From: Bacillota bacterium
Lineage (GTDB): Bacteria; Bacillota; Clostridia; Christensenellales; SZUA-584
Length of the DNA: 64,000 nt
Reading direction: 5' to 3'
NCBI GenBank assembly: GCA_023396555.1
Contig: JAEWWC010000100.1
Coordinates: 1-64,000, forward strand
Numbering within the stretch: position 1 is the stretch's first letter; each line of letters starts with the position of its first letter. Positions 36,529 through 45,300 of this stretch are shown here, in pieces. Under the pieces are notes generated by a model. That model saw only the letters and a list, made by a program, of their open reading frames with translations. It had not been told where the DNA came from and did no database searches. The position numbers were made by a program, and so were the translations under genes.

Positions 36529-37503
36529 TTGCACAACGGTTTTTGGAGCTTATTGAAATACAGAATGGGCTCAAACGCAAAGCATGCGCTTAAGAGAACT
36601 GCGGCGCTGGCGCTGCTGTCTTTGGTGATGCTGGCGGCGGGCTGTACGTCGCTGTCGGACATGTTCGGCCTCGGGGGCGGGGAGGAACAGCCGGAGCCAT
36701 TGGTGAATGGCACCACGACGGGCAATACACTCAACGGTGGCTTTGCGGTTAAGGACGGCAACGACCTGCTTGTGTATTATACGAGCGGCAATGCATATCC
36801 CAAAGGCAGCCTTGTCCGGTCCAATCCGGAAACGGGGGAGAATAGCCTGGTAATGGATGAAGCCGGGCTGTACATGAATCTGAAGGATGGCGTGCTGTAT
36901 TATTGTCTAGGGGACGGCATATATCGCGCAAGGCTGGATGCGCCACAGCCGGAACGCCTGCTGGAAGGGGAGTATACGCTGCTCCAGATTTCCGGCAGCA
37001 AGATGTATTATATCAGCGGCGGTGCGGTGGGATGCGCGTCTTTGGACGGCGAACCGGCGGAGCTGTCTGCGATTGACAACGCGTCATGCCTTAACGTCTA
37101 TGGCGACAGGCTGTATTGGACCGACACCGAAAGCGGACAGATATGTCGTTCTGATCTGGACGGTGGCGATCGGAACGTGCTATACGACAAACCGGTGGAT
37201 ATGTTCTATATCATCGACGATGTGATCTATTTCATCGACGGGGCGGATGGATTACTGAAACGTATAGCGCTGGAGATAGATCCGGAAACGCTGGAAACGC
37301 TGACGGCAGAGGCCTGCAGCGGCTTCAATATAAACCGCAGTGGGCTATATTATACGCTGAGTAACGACGGGTTGTGCTACAACGCGGGTGTGGATGGACT
37401 GCAGGCGCGCGCGATTGAAGATTTGGGCAGCAGCGCATGGCATCGGGTGTGCATGTTCGGTGAGGGGGCAATGATCGTCAGACAGGAGGACCTTCCGTCA
37501 TAG
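36529..37503 (+). CDS. Secreted lipoprotein with DUF5050-like beta-propeller repeats
   Basis: This 324-aa protein has a signal peptide ending in the lipobox LAAGC (Cys 39 from the TTG start). The mature part is built of repeated strands with the pattern LYYxxxxGIYR, such as NLKDGVLYYCLGDGIYRARL, RLYWTDTESGQICRSDLDGG and DVIYFIDGADGLLKRI, typical of DUF5050/LDL-receptor-like propellers. Its role at the cell surface is unknown. The start is TTG 36529 because GCGGAGGA lies 5 bases upstream; ATG 36565 would give a shorter signal peptide but has no ribosome-binding site. Confidence 0.8.
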   Translation: MHNGFWSLLKYRMGSNAKHALKRTAALALLSLVMLAAGCTSLSDMFGLGGGEEQPEPLVNGTTTGNTLNGGFAVKDGNDLLVYYTSGNAYPKGSLVRSNPETGENSLVMDEAGLYMNLKDGVLYYCLGDGIYRARLDAPQPERLLEGEYTLLQISGSKMYYISGGAVGCASLDGEPAELSAIDNASCLNVYGDRLYWTDTESGQICRSDLDGGDRNVLYDKPVDMFYIIDDVIYFIDGADGLLKRIALEIDPETLETLTAEACSGFNINRSGLYYTLSNDGLCYNAGVDGLQARAIEDLGSSAWHRVCMFGEGAMIVRQEDLPS

Positions 37504-37562
37504 AGACGCTGGCCGCCGCATAATTATGAAATATACCATGCGGCTTTAAGGGGGCGTCTCGA

Positions 37563-37838
37563 ATGGGGCTGGGCATTGATTTCCAGGTTGTACTGTTCTT
37601 CGCACTCGGCCTCATACTTCTGTATTTTACCGGGTGGCTGCTGCTTGCCCCCTTAAAGTTTATCATGAAGCTACTGGTAAGCGGGCTGCTGGGCGGCCTG
37701 ATGCTGGTGATCATCAATCTGGTCGGCGGCATTTTTTCTGTCACCATTGCCATCAACCCTTTGAGCGCTGTGATAGCCGGCTATTTCGGCATGCCCGGTA
37801 TCATATTGCTGCTGCTGCTGAAGCTGATACTCGTATAG
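37563..37838 (+). CDS. BofA-family membrane protein (pro-sigma-K processing inhibitor family)
   Basis: This 91-aa protein has three hydrophobic segments: near residues 6-25 (FQVVLFFALGLILLYFTG), 33-55 and 70-90. The family signature region NLVGGIFSVTIAINPLSAVI leads into AGYFGMPGIILLLLLKLIL. Bacillus BofA inhibits the intramembrane protease that activates sigma-K during sporulation, so the gene suggests a sporulating ancestry. Many Clostridia keep such genes without a proven role. It lies 59 bp behind the DUF5050 lipoprotein gene and may be co-transcribed with it. Confidence 0.85.
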   Translation: MGLGIDFQVVLFFALGLILLYFTGWLLLAPLKFIMKLLVSGLLGGLMLVIINLVGGIFSVTIAINPLSAVIAGYFGMPGIILLLLLKLILV

Positions 37839-37884
37839 CTAGTATTCTCAACGGCGGGCTTAACTACGGAATATGGACCACAAT

Positions 37885-37910
37885 AAAAGCCCCTTCAAGG
37901 GGCCTTTACT
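37885..37910. terminator. Probable bidirectional terminator
   Basis: A short GC-rich hairpin (GCCCC/GGGGC core, loop TTCAA) is flanked by A- and T-runs and lies between the bofA-like gene and the convergent Cys-rich membrane protein gene. Confidence 0.65.
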
Positions 37911-37949
37911 TTGGATGTATACATATGACAGTGAGGAACTAAAAACTGA

Positions 37950-38111
37950 TCAGTGACGCTGAGCATCTTTGGACGACGGGCATGATGCTGAGTGAGCACA
38001 CCCGCTGCATCCGGCACAAGGAGATTCGCCTCTTTGCCTGCGGCGTATCAGCCGGAAAATCACAAATGCCACTGAGGCGGCGATGACAGCCAGAATGATA
38101 TAGTCTACCAT
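37950..38111 (-). CDS. FeoB-associated Cys-rich membrane protein
   Basis: This 53-aa protein starts MVDYIILAVIAASVAFVIF, a single membrane helix, then RLIRRRQRGE and a Cys cluster CAGCSGCAHSASC. This layout defines the family of small proteins encoded beside feoB that are thought to help ferrous iron import. ATG 38111 is favoured over an in-frame ATG at 38120 because AGGAAGG lies 9 bases upstream of it; the farther ATG abuts the site. No feoB is present between it and feoA. An inverted repeat TTAGC-GAGG-GCTAA lies upstream and resembles a DtxR-family operator. Confidence 0.88.
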   Translation of the reverse strand: MVDYIILAVIAASVAFVIFRLIRRRQRGESPCAGCSGCAHSASCPSSKDAQRH

Positions 38112-38131
38112 GGGAATCATCCTTCCTAATA

Positions 38132-38145
38132 TTAGCGAGGGCTAA
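38132..38145 (-). promoter_or_regulatory. DtxR/IdeR-like operator upstream of the Cys-rich protein gene
   Basis: TTAGC-GAGG-GCTAA is a near-perfect palindrome about 20 bp upstream of the gene. The same half-sites (GTTAG and CTAAC, six bases apart) recur twice in front of feoA, so one iron- or manganese-responsive repressor probably controls both genes. Confidence 0.6.
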
Positions 38146-38199
38146 CTATTTGACTTAAATATATGGATGCTGTATGCATCCAATTCGCGGGCGGCTGTA

Positions 38200-38409
38200 T
38201 CAGACAGCGATACGGTTGGCCAGAGATTTATCCAGCGCCACCCGTGTATCCTTCACGTTGACGATCAGGTTGCCGGCTACGCGAGATACGATGGAAATCT
38301 GTTCACCTTCCACAAAACCGAGACGGTTCAGAAAACGAATTGTTTCATCCTTGCCGGATATCTTTTTGATGTTGACCTGCTCCCCTTCATTGACCAGAGT
38401 CAGCGGCAT
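38200..38409 (-). CDS. feoA: Ferrous iron transport protein A
   Basis: This 69-aa protein is an SH3-like beta-barrel of the FeoA family. It shows GEQVNIKKISGKDETIRFLN near residue 9, the conserved LGFVEGEQISIVSR near 31 and a C-terminal half ending VALDKSLANRIAV, which matches the family's usual end. FeoA is thought to regulate the FeoB GTPase transporter. AGGAGG precedes the ATG. The gene is followed after 88 bp by the Cys-rich membrane protein, but the expected feoB gene is missing. Confidence 0.9.
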   Translation of the reverse strand: MPLTLVNEGEQVNIKKISGKDETIRFLNRLGFVEGEQISIVSRVAGNLIVNVKDTRVALDKSLANRIAV

Positions 38410-38441
38410 TTGAATTTCCTCCTTTAAGCAAACCCGATGAT

Positions 38442-38483
38442 GTTAGCCATTTCTAACTAATAAAAGTTTATCATGGCTAACTC
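38442..38483 (-). promoter_or_regulatory. Tandem DtxR-like operators upstream of feoA
   Basis: On the minus strand two 16-bp sites follow one another: GTTAGCCATGATAAAC at 38466-38481 (imperfect) and GTTAGAAATGGCTAAC at 38442-38457 (perfect half-sites GTTAG and CTAAC six bases apart). They match the site in front of the Cys-rich protein gene. Such TTAG-N-CTAA palindromes bind metal-dependent DtxR-family repressors. Confidence 0.6.
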
Positions 38484-38564
38484 TCGTTGTCAACATCTCT
38501 TTTTATGATAATATAAAAATATAAAATTCAATGGAAAAGGCCGTTGTTAAGCCAATTATTTTGC

Positions 38565-38593
38565 TTGCTTTTTAATATGCAGCGTGTTAAAAT
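38565..38593 (+). promoter_or_regulatory. Putative sigma-A promoter of secG
   Basis: A -35 TTGCTT at 38565-38570 is separated by 17 bp from an extended -10, TG-T-TAAAAT, whose hexamer is at 38588-38593. It lies about 30 bp before the secG start, giving a short leader with a TTGGAGG ribosome-binding site. Confidence 0.65.
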
Positions 38594-38623
38594 ACCCCTG
38601 CTGTAGATTTTTTGGAGGTTGAA

Positions 38624-39013
38624 ATGGCCGCTGTAGTGCTTGTCATCGAAATTGTCCTTTGTCTGTTCTCATTGTTTATGATCGCCGTTGTGCTGCTTCA
38701 GTCGGGCAAGAGCGCCGGGCTGACGGGCGATATCGGCGGCGCTGCTGAATCTTTCCTTGGAAAGAGCAAGGCAAAAACATATGAGGGAACGCTGAAGAAA
38801 CTCACGAAGATTGCGGCTGTGGGCATCATGGTGCTCGCAATCGCGCTGGTGCTTATCCAGGTGTATGTGATGCCCAATGTGTCAAACACTGAGGCGCCGC
38901 AAGCCACGCCCACGGCAACGGTGAGCGCACAAGCCACGGATGAAGCTGCCGCGGACGTATCGCCTGAGGTTTCTCCCGCTGCGACACAGACCGCCGGGAC
39001 CGAATCTGAATGA
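38624..39013 (+). CDS. secG: Preprotein translocase subunit SecG
   Basis: This 129-aa protein stabilises the SecYEG channel. It has two membrane helices, near residues 3-22 (AVVLVIEIVLCLFSLFMIAV) and 61-80 (AAVGIMVLAIALVLIQVYV). Between them is the family's cytoplasmic loop LLQSGKSAGLTGDIGGAAE. I chose ATG 38624 behind TTGGAGG. Unusually, after the second helix about 45 residues rich in Thr, Ala, Pro and Glu follow, giving a low-complexity extracytoplasmic tail not needed for function. It is a single gene ended by its own terminator, as often seen upstream of rnr in Bacillota. Confidence 0.92.
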   Translation: MAAVVLVIEIVLCLFSLFMIAVVLLQSGKSAGLTGDIGGAAESFLGKSKAKTYEGTLKKLTKIAAVGIMVLAIALVLIQVYVMPNVSNTEAPQATPTATVSAQATDEAAADVSPEVSPAATQTAGTESE

Positions 39014-39036
39014 TTTAAAGGGACAACCAGCTGTTG

Positions 39037-39068
39037 ACGCCTTTCCGAATTTACGGGAAGGCGTTTTT
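39037..39068 (+). terminator. Rho-independent terminator of secG
   Basis: A 10-bp stem (ACGCCTTTCC with GGGAAGGCGT) is followed by five T directly behind secG. Confidence 0.85.
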
Positions 39069-39169
39069 GGTTTGCATGGCAGTTTTTAAAGTGAGTTGAT
39101 AGCTATTGGAAGGAAAGCGGCGCTATTGCATAACATAAACATATTGACGGATATAAAGAGGAGAAGAAA

Positions 39170-41242
39170 TTGGACATAGGAGAATGGATCATCAACGAGC
39201 TGGGCTCGCATGATAAGAAGATGGAATTTGACGAACTGCTACGCGGATTGGGACCGGAGGAAAACCCGGCTGAGGTGCGTGAGGCGGTTCAGCAACTGAT
39301 TGCGCAGGGTAAGGTGCTGCGCTCGAAGAAGGGCAAGCTGTTTCTGCCCGGGCGATTCGGGCTGTTTACGGGTCGGCTGGACGTAAAGCGTTCCGGCTTC
39401 GGGTTTCTGCTGGACGACGACGGCGATATATTCATATCCGCGGACAACAAGGGTGGCGCGATGCACGGCGATCTGGTGGTGGTGCGGCAGCTTACGGAAG
39501 CGGAGACGGACCGCCGCCGGGAAGGCGAAGTCGTCGATATACTGGAGGAGAAGCAGACGCGGTTGGTGGGCACGCTGATGGGGCGCTATGTGCGTCCGGA
39601 TGACGAGCGGCTGGACGAGGTGCGCGTATCCAAAAAGGGAGTGGAAGGCGCGAGGGACGGCGTCAAAGTGGTCGTGGATATTAAAAAGCGTGCCAGAAAC
39701 GGAGAGAGTGCCGAAGGCCATATCGTGGAGGTACTGGGAAAAGCGGGGCTGGCGCAGGTGGAACTTAAGAGCCTGATACGCCAGTTCGAGCTGCCGGAGG
39801 ACTTCCCGGAAGAGGTGAAGGCAGAGGCGCAGCGCGCGGCGTCACGCCGCATCACATCACAGGGCCGTGAGGACTGGCGCGGGCGCACCGTGTTCACCAT
39901 CGACGGAGCGGATGCGAAGGATCTGGACGATGCTGTTTCGATAACGCGTCTGGACAACGGCTGGGAACTGGGCGTACATATCGCGGATGTGGCTCAGTAT
40001 GTGACAGAGGGCAGCAAGCTGGACAAGGAGGCGCTGAAGCGCGGCACCTCCGTTTATCTGGCGGATACCGTGATCCCGATGCTGCCCAAGGAGCTGTCCA
40101 ACGGTGTGTGTTCGCTGTCCGAAGGGACGGACAAGCTGACGCTGTCCTGCATTATGACGCTGGACGAGCGCGGGCATATTATCGACTCGCGGCAGGCACA
40201 GAGCATCATCCGCTCCAAGCACCGTATGACATATTCCGACGTGAACGCGATATTTGACGGCGAAGAGACGCTGCGCGAAAAGTATGCGGATATATTAGAC
40301 GACCTGCTGAAAATGCGCGAACTGGCGCAGATACTGCGGCAGCTGCGCGAGGATAAAGGCAGCATCGACTTCGATCTGGAGGAGTCGGCGTTCCAATACG
40401 ACGAGAAGGGCCGCGTGACCGGCGTGGGGCCGCGCGACCGAGGCGAAGCCGAACGGCTGATTGAGGAATTTATGCTGGCGGCCAACAAGACGGTGGCTGA
40501 GACGTATTACTGGCGGCAGCTGCCGTTTGTATACCGCGTCCACGAACAGCCGGCGGATGAGAAGATGGAGATTTTCCTCGCGTTCTATTCCAACTTCGGC
40601 AAGGTGAAGGGGAAGATGGAGACCGTGCATCCCAAGGCGCTGCAGAGCATACTGAACGACGTCAAGGGCACACCGCACGAGAACATCGTGAACCAGATAC
40701 TGCTGCGCTCACTCAGAAAAGCGGAGTACAGCCCGGAGTGTAAGGGCCATTTCGGCCTGAGCTTCCAATATTACTGTCACTTCACGTCGCCCATCAGGCG
40801 GTATCCGGATCTGGCGGTTCATCGCGTGGTGAAGAGCGACCTGACCGGCCGGCTCACAAAGAAGGCAGTCGAAGCGCTGGAGGCGCGCGTGAGCGACATA
40901 TCCCGTCAGTCCAGCATCAGAGAACGCGTGGCGATGGAAGCCGAGCGCGCGGCGGACGACATGAAGAAGGCCGAATTCATGTACGGCAAGGAGGGGCAGG
41001 AGTTTGACGGCGTCGTGAGCGGCGTGTCCCGAAACGTGTTCTTCGTCGAACTTGACAACACCGTCGAGGGTGTGATACCATTATCGTCCTTACAGGACGA
41101 CTACTATGTTTACAACGAGAAAATGTACTGCGTTGTGGGAGAGCGTACGCGCCGCCGCATCAGTCTGGGCGATACCATGCGCGTGCGTCTGGCGAGCGTC
41201 AGCGTGTATCCGCCGCGGATCGAGTTCGAGCCGGTGCGCTGA
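39170..41242 (+). CDS. rnr: Ribonuclease R
   Basis: This 690-aa 3'-to-5' exoribonuclease degrades structured RNA and partners with tmRNA in quality control. The N-terminus has a helical segment and cold-shock-like beta-barrels. The RNB catalytic domain contains TIDGADAKDLDDAVSITRL near residue 243 with the metal-binding Asp residues, later YCHFTSPIRRYPDLAVHR near 535. An S1 domain lies near 600-680 (GVVSGVSRNVFFVEL). The start is TTG 39170 behind AGAGGAGA. The order secG-rnr-smpB-ssrA is a classic cluster. The gene is slightly short compared with E. coli RNase R because it lacks the long basic C-terminal tail. Confidence 0.95.
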   Translation: MDIGEWIINELGSHDKKMEFDELLRGLGPEENPAEVREAVQQLIAQGKVLRSKKGKLFLPGRFGLFTGRLDVKRSGFGFLLDDDGDIFISADNKGGAMHGDLVVVRQLTEAETDRRREGEVVDILEEKQTRLVGTLMGRYVRPDDERLDEVRVSKKGVEGARDGVKVVVDIKKRARNGESAEGHIVEVLGKAGLAQVELKSLIRQFELPEDFPEEVKAEAQRAASRRITSQGREDWRGRTVFTIDGADAKDLDDAVSITRLDNGWELGVHIADVAQYVTEGSKLDKEALKRGTSVYLADTVIPMLPKELSNGVCSLSEGTDKLTLSCIMTLDERGHIIDSRQAQSIIRSKHRMTYSDVNAIFDGEETLREKYADILDDLLKMRELAQILRQLREDKGSIDFDLEESAFQYDEKGRVTGVGPRDRGEAERLIEEFMLAANKTVAETYYWRQLPFVYRVHEQPADEKMEIFLAFYSNFGKVKGKMETVHPKALQSILNDVKGTPHENIVNQILLRSLRKAEYSPECKGHFGLSFQYYCHFTSPIRRYPDLAVHRVVKSDLTGRLTKKAVEALEARVSDISRQSSIRERVAMEAERAADDMKKAEFMYGKEGQEFDGVVSGVSRNVFFVELDNTVEGVIPLSSLQDDYYVYNEKMYCVVGERTRRRISLGDTMRVRLASVSVYPPRIEFEPVR

Positions 41243-41295
41243 ACGCTATGTGAGGGTTGCGCCAATAGTGTTTGGCGGGATGAGGGGTTGATTTT

Positions 41296-41754
41296 GTGAG
41301 CGACGGCATCAAGGTGCTGATCAAGAACAAGAAGGCGTATCACGAGTTTTTTATCGACGAAACGGTGGAAGCGGGTATCGCGCTGGTGGGCAGCGAAGTG
41401 AAGTCGATACGCGGCGGCAAGGCGAACATCAAGGAAGCGTTCGTGCGTATCATTAATAATGAAGCGTTTATCGTGGGGATGCATGTGAGTCCGTATGAGA
41501 AGGGCAGCTACTTCAACCAGGATCCGCTTCGCCAGAGAAAGCTGCTGCTGCACAAGCGCGAGATCGTGAAACTTTACAGTTTGGCCACACAGAAAGGCTT
41601 GACGTTGGTACCGCTCGCGGTATACTTAAAGCAGGGCAAAGTGAAGCTCGAGATCGGCGTGGCGCGCGGCAAAAAGTTGTATGACAAACGGCAAAGCATT
41701 GCCGAGCGCGATGCGCAAAGAGCCAAGGAGATCGCCACGAAGATGGCGAGATAG
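41296..41754 (+). CDS. smpB: SsrA-binding protein
   Basis: This 152-aa protein binds tmRNA and brings it to stalled ribosomes. Motifs are [19 protein letters not shown] near the start, [19 protein letters not shown] near 32, [17 protein letters not shown] near 58, LLLHKREI and the C-terminal basic tail [20 protein letters not shown] that forms a helix in the mRNA channel. GTG is the start codon. It sits 23 bp before tmRNA, so both partners of trans-translation are encoded together. Confidence 0.96.
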   Translation: MSDGIKVLIKNKKAYHEFFIDETVEAGIALVGSEVKSIRGGKANIKEAFVRIINNEAFIVGMHVSPYEKGSYFNQDPLRQRKLLLHKREIVKLYSLATQKGLTLVPLAVYLKQGKVKLEIGVARGKKLYDKRQSIAERDAQRAKEIATKMAR

Positions 41755-41777
41755 AATTTTGGCATAGCAACTAACGT

Positions 41778-42141
41778 GGGGGCGTGTTTGGCTTTCGACG
41801 GGGGTTGGCCAGGGCCGGATAAGCGGGTCGCAGTCCCGGAGTGCTGCGTTAAAAAGCCGGAACTTAAATTTAGTTGCAGACAAAACTGAACTAGCTTACG
41901 CTGCTTAAGGCAGTGTAATGCCCTGCCGGTGGCACCCTAATCGCCGGGGACAGGGTATCATTAACTAGGGGAACCTCTTCCGCAAAGCTTTGAGCGGAGG
42001 AGAGGATTATGAAGCTACCGCAAATATGCCCCTGAGCGCGGGGGTGTATGGAGGGAAACGGTTTAAATACACGTTCTGCACCCGGAGAAAGTCTGACTTT
42101 GGAACCTTCGGACAGGGGTTCGACTCCCCTCGCCTCCACCA
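41778..42141 (+). ncRNA. ssrA: Transfer-messenger RNA (tmRNA)
   Basis: The gene is 364 nt long. The 5' end GGGGGCG pairs with the 3' CGCCTCC, followed by ACCA, to form the acceptor stem. The Ala-tRNA-like 5' segment reads TTTGGCTTTCGACGGGG and the T-arm is GGGGTTCGACTCCCC. The reading frame for the tag runs from GCA 41876 to TAA 41906 and encodes ADKTELAYAA. It directly follows smpB. The last 13 bp recur at 56088-56100, indicating that an element has integrated at this 3' end. Confidence 0.96.
42129..42141 (+). repeat. Left attachment repeat at the ssrA 3' end (attL candidate)
   Basis: CTCGCCTCCACCA, the last 13 bases of tmRNA, is repeated exactly and in the same orientation at 56088-56100, about 13.96 kb away. 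tmRNA 3' ends are well-known integration sites for islands and prophages. Confidence 0.7.
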
Positions 42142-42152
42142 CTAAAAACCAC

Positions 42153-42190
42153 AATCGCCTAATACTTGGATAGAGTATTGGGCGATTTGT
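42153..42190 (+). terminator. Hairpin behind ssrA, probably brought in with the island
   Basis: A 14-bp stem with one G-T wobble (42153-42166 with 42174-42187) and a 7-base loop lies just after tmRNA. The following T-run is weak. If the island model is right, it replaced the original terminator now at 56108-56140. Confidence 0.65.
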
Positions 42191-42235
42191 ATTTATATAT
42201 TGACATTGGATAAATCATAAAACATGTTTATTTTC

Positions 42236-42264
42236 TTGATACATTTTAATAAGGGCTATATAAT
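42236..42264 (+). promoter_or_regulatory. Strong sigma-A promoter of the helicase operon
   Basis: TTGATA at 42236-42241 and TATAAT at 42259-42264 are separated by 17 bp, very near consensus. It lies about 52 bp upstream of the helicase start and drives the DNA-defence remnant. Confidence 0.75.
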
Positions 42265-42315
42265 GATAGTGGATATTAATGTAACTTATTTAACATGTGT
42301 AGTAAGGGTATTTTA

Positions 42316-45300
42316 ATGGAAGTGATTGATAATCTAAATAAAACACTTCGAGATGATCTTCAGGTACGAATTGATAAAAAAAGCAAGATATCTATTGCGG
42401 CATCGTGCTTTTCAATATACGCTTTCCAAGAACTGAAAAAGCAATTAAACGATATTGAAGCTTTACGCTTTATATTTACATCTCCGGCGTTCACAACCGA
42501 AAAAGCTAGCAAAGAACGCCGTGAATTTTATATACCACGCCTTCAGCGAGAAAAGAGCCTATATGGCTCCGACTTTGAAATTAAGCTTCGAAATGAATTA
42601 ACGCAAAAAGCCATTGCGAAAGAATGTGCCGAATGGATTAAGCGCAAGGTTACTTTTAAATCTAATATAAGCAACAACAGGATGAGTGGTTTTTTAAACC
42701 TTGATGATAACCGGGATAAATGGACTTATCTCCCGATAGACGGTTTTACTACGGTTGACCTTGGTTGCGATAGAGGCAATAATATGTACAACATTATTAA
42801 CCGCTTTGAGGCTCCCGTCAGCAATGAATACTTCCGTGTATTTGAAGAAGTCTGGAATGATAAAGCCAAGCTGCAAGATGTAACCGATGAAGTATTGGAG
42901 AATATAACAGCAGCATACAAGGAAAACTCTCCAGAGTTTATATATTTCGTGACACTGTATAATGTCTTCAGCGAGTTTCTTGAAGACATTTCTGAAGATA
43001 TCCTGCCTAACGAAGCAACTGGCTTCAAGCAGAGTAAGATATGGAATATGCTTTATAACTTCCAGCAGGACGCGGCTCTGGCTATTATAAACAAGCTGGA
43101 GAAATATAACGGCTGTATATTAGCGGATAGTGTTGGCCTTGGCAAGACGTTTACAGCACTGGCGGTAATAAAATACTATGAAAACCGTAATAAGTCAGTA
43201 CTTGTTCTTTGTCCAAAGAAGTTGTCCGATAACTGGAATACCTTCAAGATGAACCTGTTAAATAACCCGATTGCAAAGGACAGGCTTAATTACGATGTTT
43301 TATTTCATACTGACCTGTCTCGCAATAGTGGGTATACAAATGGTATGCCACTTGATCGTGTTAACTGGGGCAATTACGACCTTGTAGTAATTGATGAGTC
43401 GCATAACTTTAGAAACGGCGGCGATGTGTTTGACGAAAATCGGACACAGGAAAACCGCTATGTAAGGCTTATGAATAGGGTTATCCGCAGCGGTGTAAAA
43501 ACAAAAGTATTGATGCTTTCTGCGACTCCGGTAAACAACCGCTTCTCAGACTTAAAGAATCAGATTGCGCTTGCTTATGAAGGCGAGAGCGATAACATAA
43601 AAGATAAGCTGGATATAAATCGTAGCATAGAAGATGTATTTAATCGGGCGCAGCGTTCCTATAACTCTTGGTGCAAATTAAATACTGCGGAGCGTACAAC
43701 TGAACAGTTATTATCAATGCTGGACTTTGAGTTCTTTGAAGTCCTCGATAGCGTTACTATCGCACGATCCCGTAAGCATATACAAAATTATTATGATACG
43801 GCGGATATAGGTACATTCCCTGAAAGAAAAAAACCGTTGTCTTTACCGTGTAAATTAACTGATTTGAGCGGTTGCCTAACATATAATGATATTTATAACG
43901 AGCTTTCAAAGCTGACGTTGTCTATTTACACGCCATCAGCATATATATTGGCAAGCAAAGTTGAAGAATACGAGCAGTTATATGATACGAAGATTGGCAG
44001 TTCATCATTTAAACAAATTGACCGCGAGCAAAGCCTTCTGATACTCATGCGAGTAAACCTTCTGAAACGCCTTGAAAGTTCCGTCCATTCATTCCGGCTA
44101 ACAATAAGCAGAATCCTTGCTTTAATAAATGAGACTATAGAAAACATCGGGCACTACGATAAAACTAGAGGGACATTCTCATTTAACGACATGGCGGATA
44201 TAGAAGACTTTGATATCGACGATGAGAACAACGACAGCTTTACTTTTGGCAAAAAGGTTCAGATTGAGCTTGAAGATATGGATTATACCGGATGGCTTAA
44301 CGACTTGGAATGGGACAGAGATATTCTGACCGCCCTTTATAACGAGATGGCTCGGATAACGCCATTGTATGATAATAAGCTGCATGTGCTTTTTAACACG
44401 ATACGAAATAAGATTAACAATCCTATTAACGAAGGAAACAAGAAGATACTTATATTCTCCGCTTTCTCCGATACTGTTGATTACTTATACGAAAACGTTA
44501 GCCGAATGGTTAAAGCAGAGTTTGATTTAGAAACGGCTATGGTAACAGGCGGCGTTGACGGGCGGACTTCAATTCCGAGACTTAGGGCTGATCTGAATAC
44601 CGTGCTTACCTGCTTCTCCCCTGTTTCGAAGGAAAAGCAATTAATAATGCCGAACCAGCAAGCTGAAATAGATATTCTTATAGGCACAGACTGTATTTCG
44701 GAAGGCCAGAATCTACAGGACTGTGACTATCTTATAAATTACGATATACACTGGAACCCCGTGCGGATCATTCAGCGTTTCGGCAGAATCGATAGAATAG
44801 GTAGCAAGAACTCCGTTATACAACTCGTCAACTTCTGGCCTGATATCTCGCTCGATGAGTATATTAACCTTAAATCAAGGGTTGAGACCCGTATGAAGAT
44901 ATCCGTTATGACTTCAACGGGCGACGATAACCCCATTGATCAAAATGACGGTGACTTGGAATATAGAAGAAAGCAGCTTGAACGACTACAGAATGACGTT
45001 GTTGATATAGAAGAGATCTCTGGCGGAATCTCGATAATGGACTTAGGCCTTAACGAATTCCGCATGGATTTAATCAGCTATATAAAACAAAACCCTGACC
45101 TCGATAAAGTGCCGCACGGCATGAACACAGTCGTACGTTCGTCTGAAAGCACACCCTCAGGCATAATATATGTGCTGCGGAATATAAACGACGGTGTAAA
45201 TATCAACCGAACAAACCGGCTGCATCCTTTCTATATCGTATACATAACCGACGAAGGTGAGGTTTATTGCGACCATCTGCATCCGAAAGATACACTAGAC

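Noticed and set aside
38112..38199. Space between feoA and the Cys-rich gene as a hidden feoB remnant
   Set aside because: Only 88 bp are available and none of the frames resembles the FeoB G-domain or transmembrane parts.
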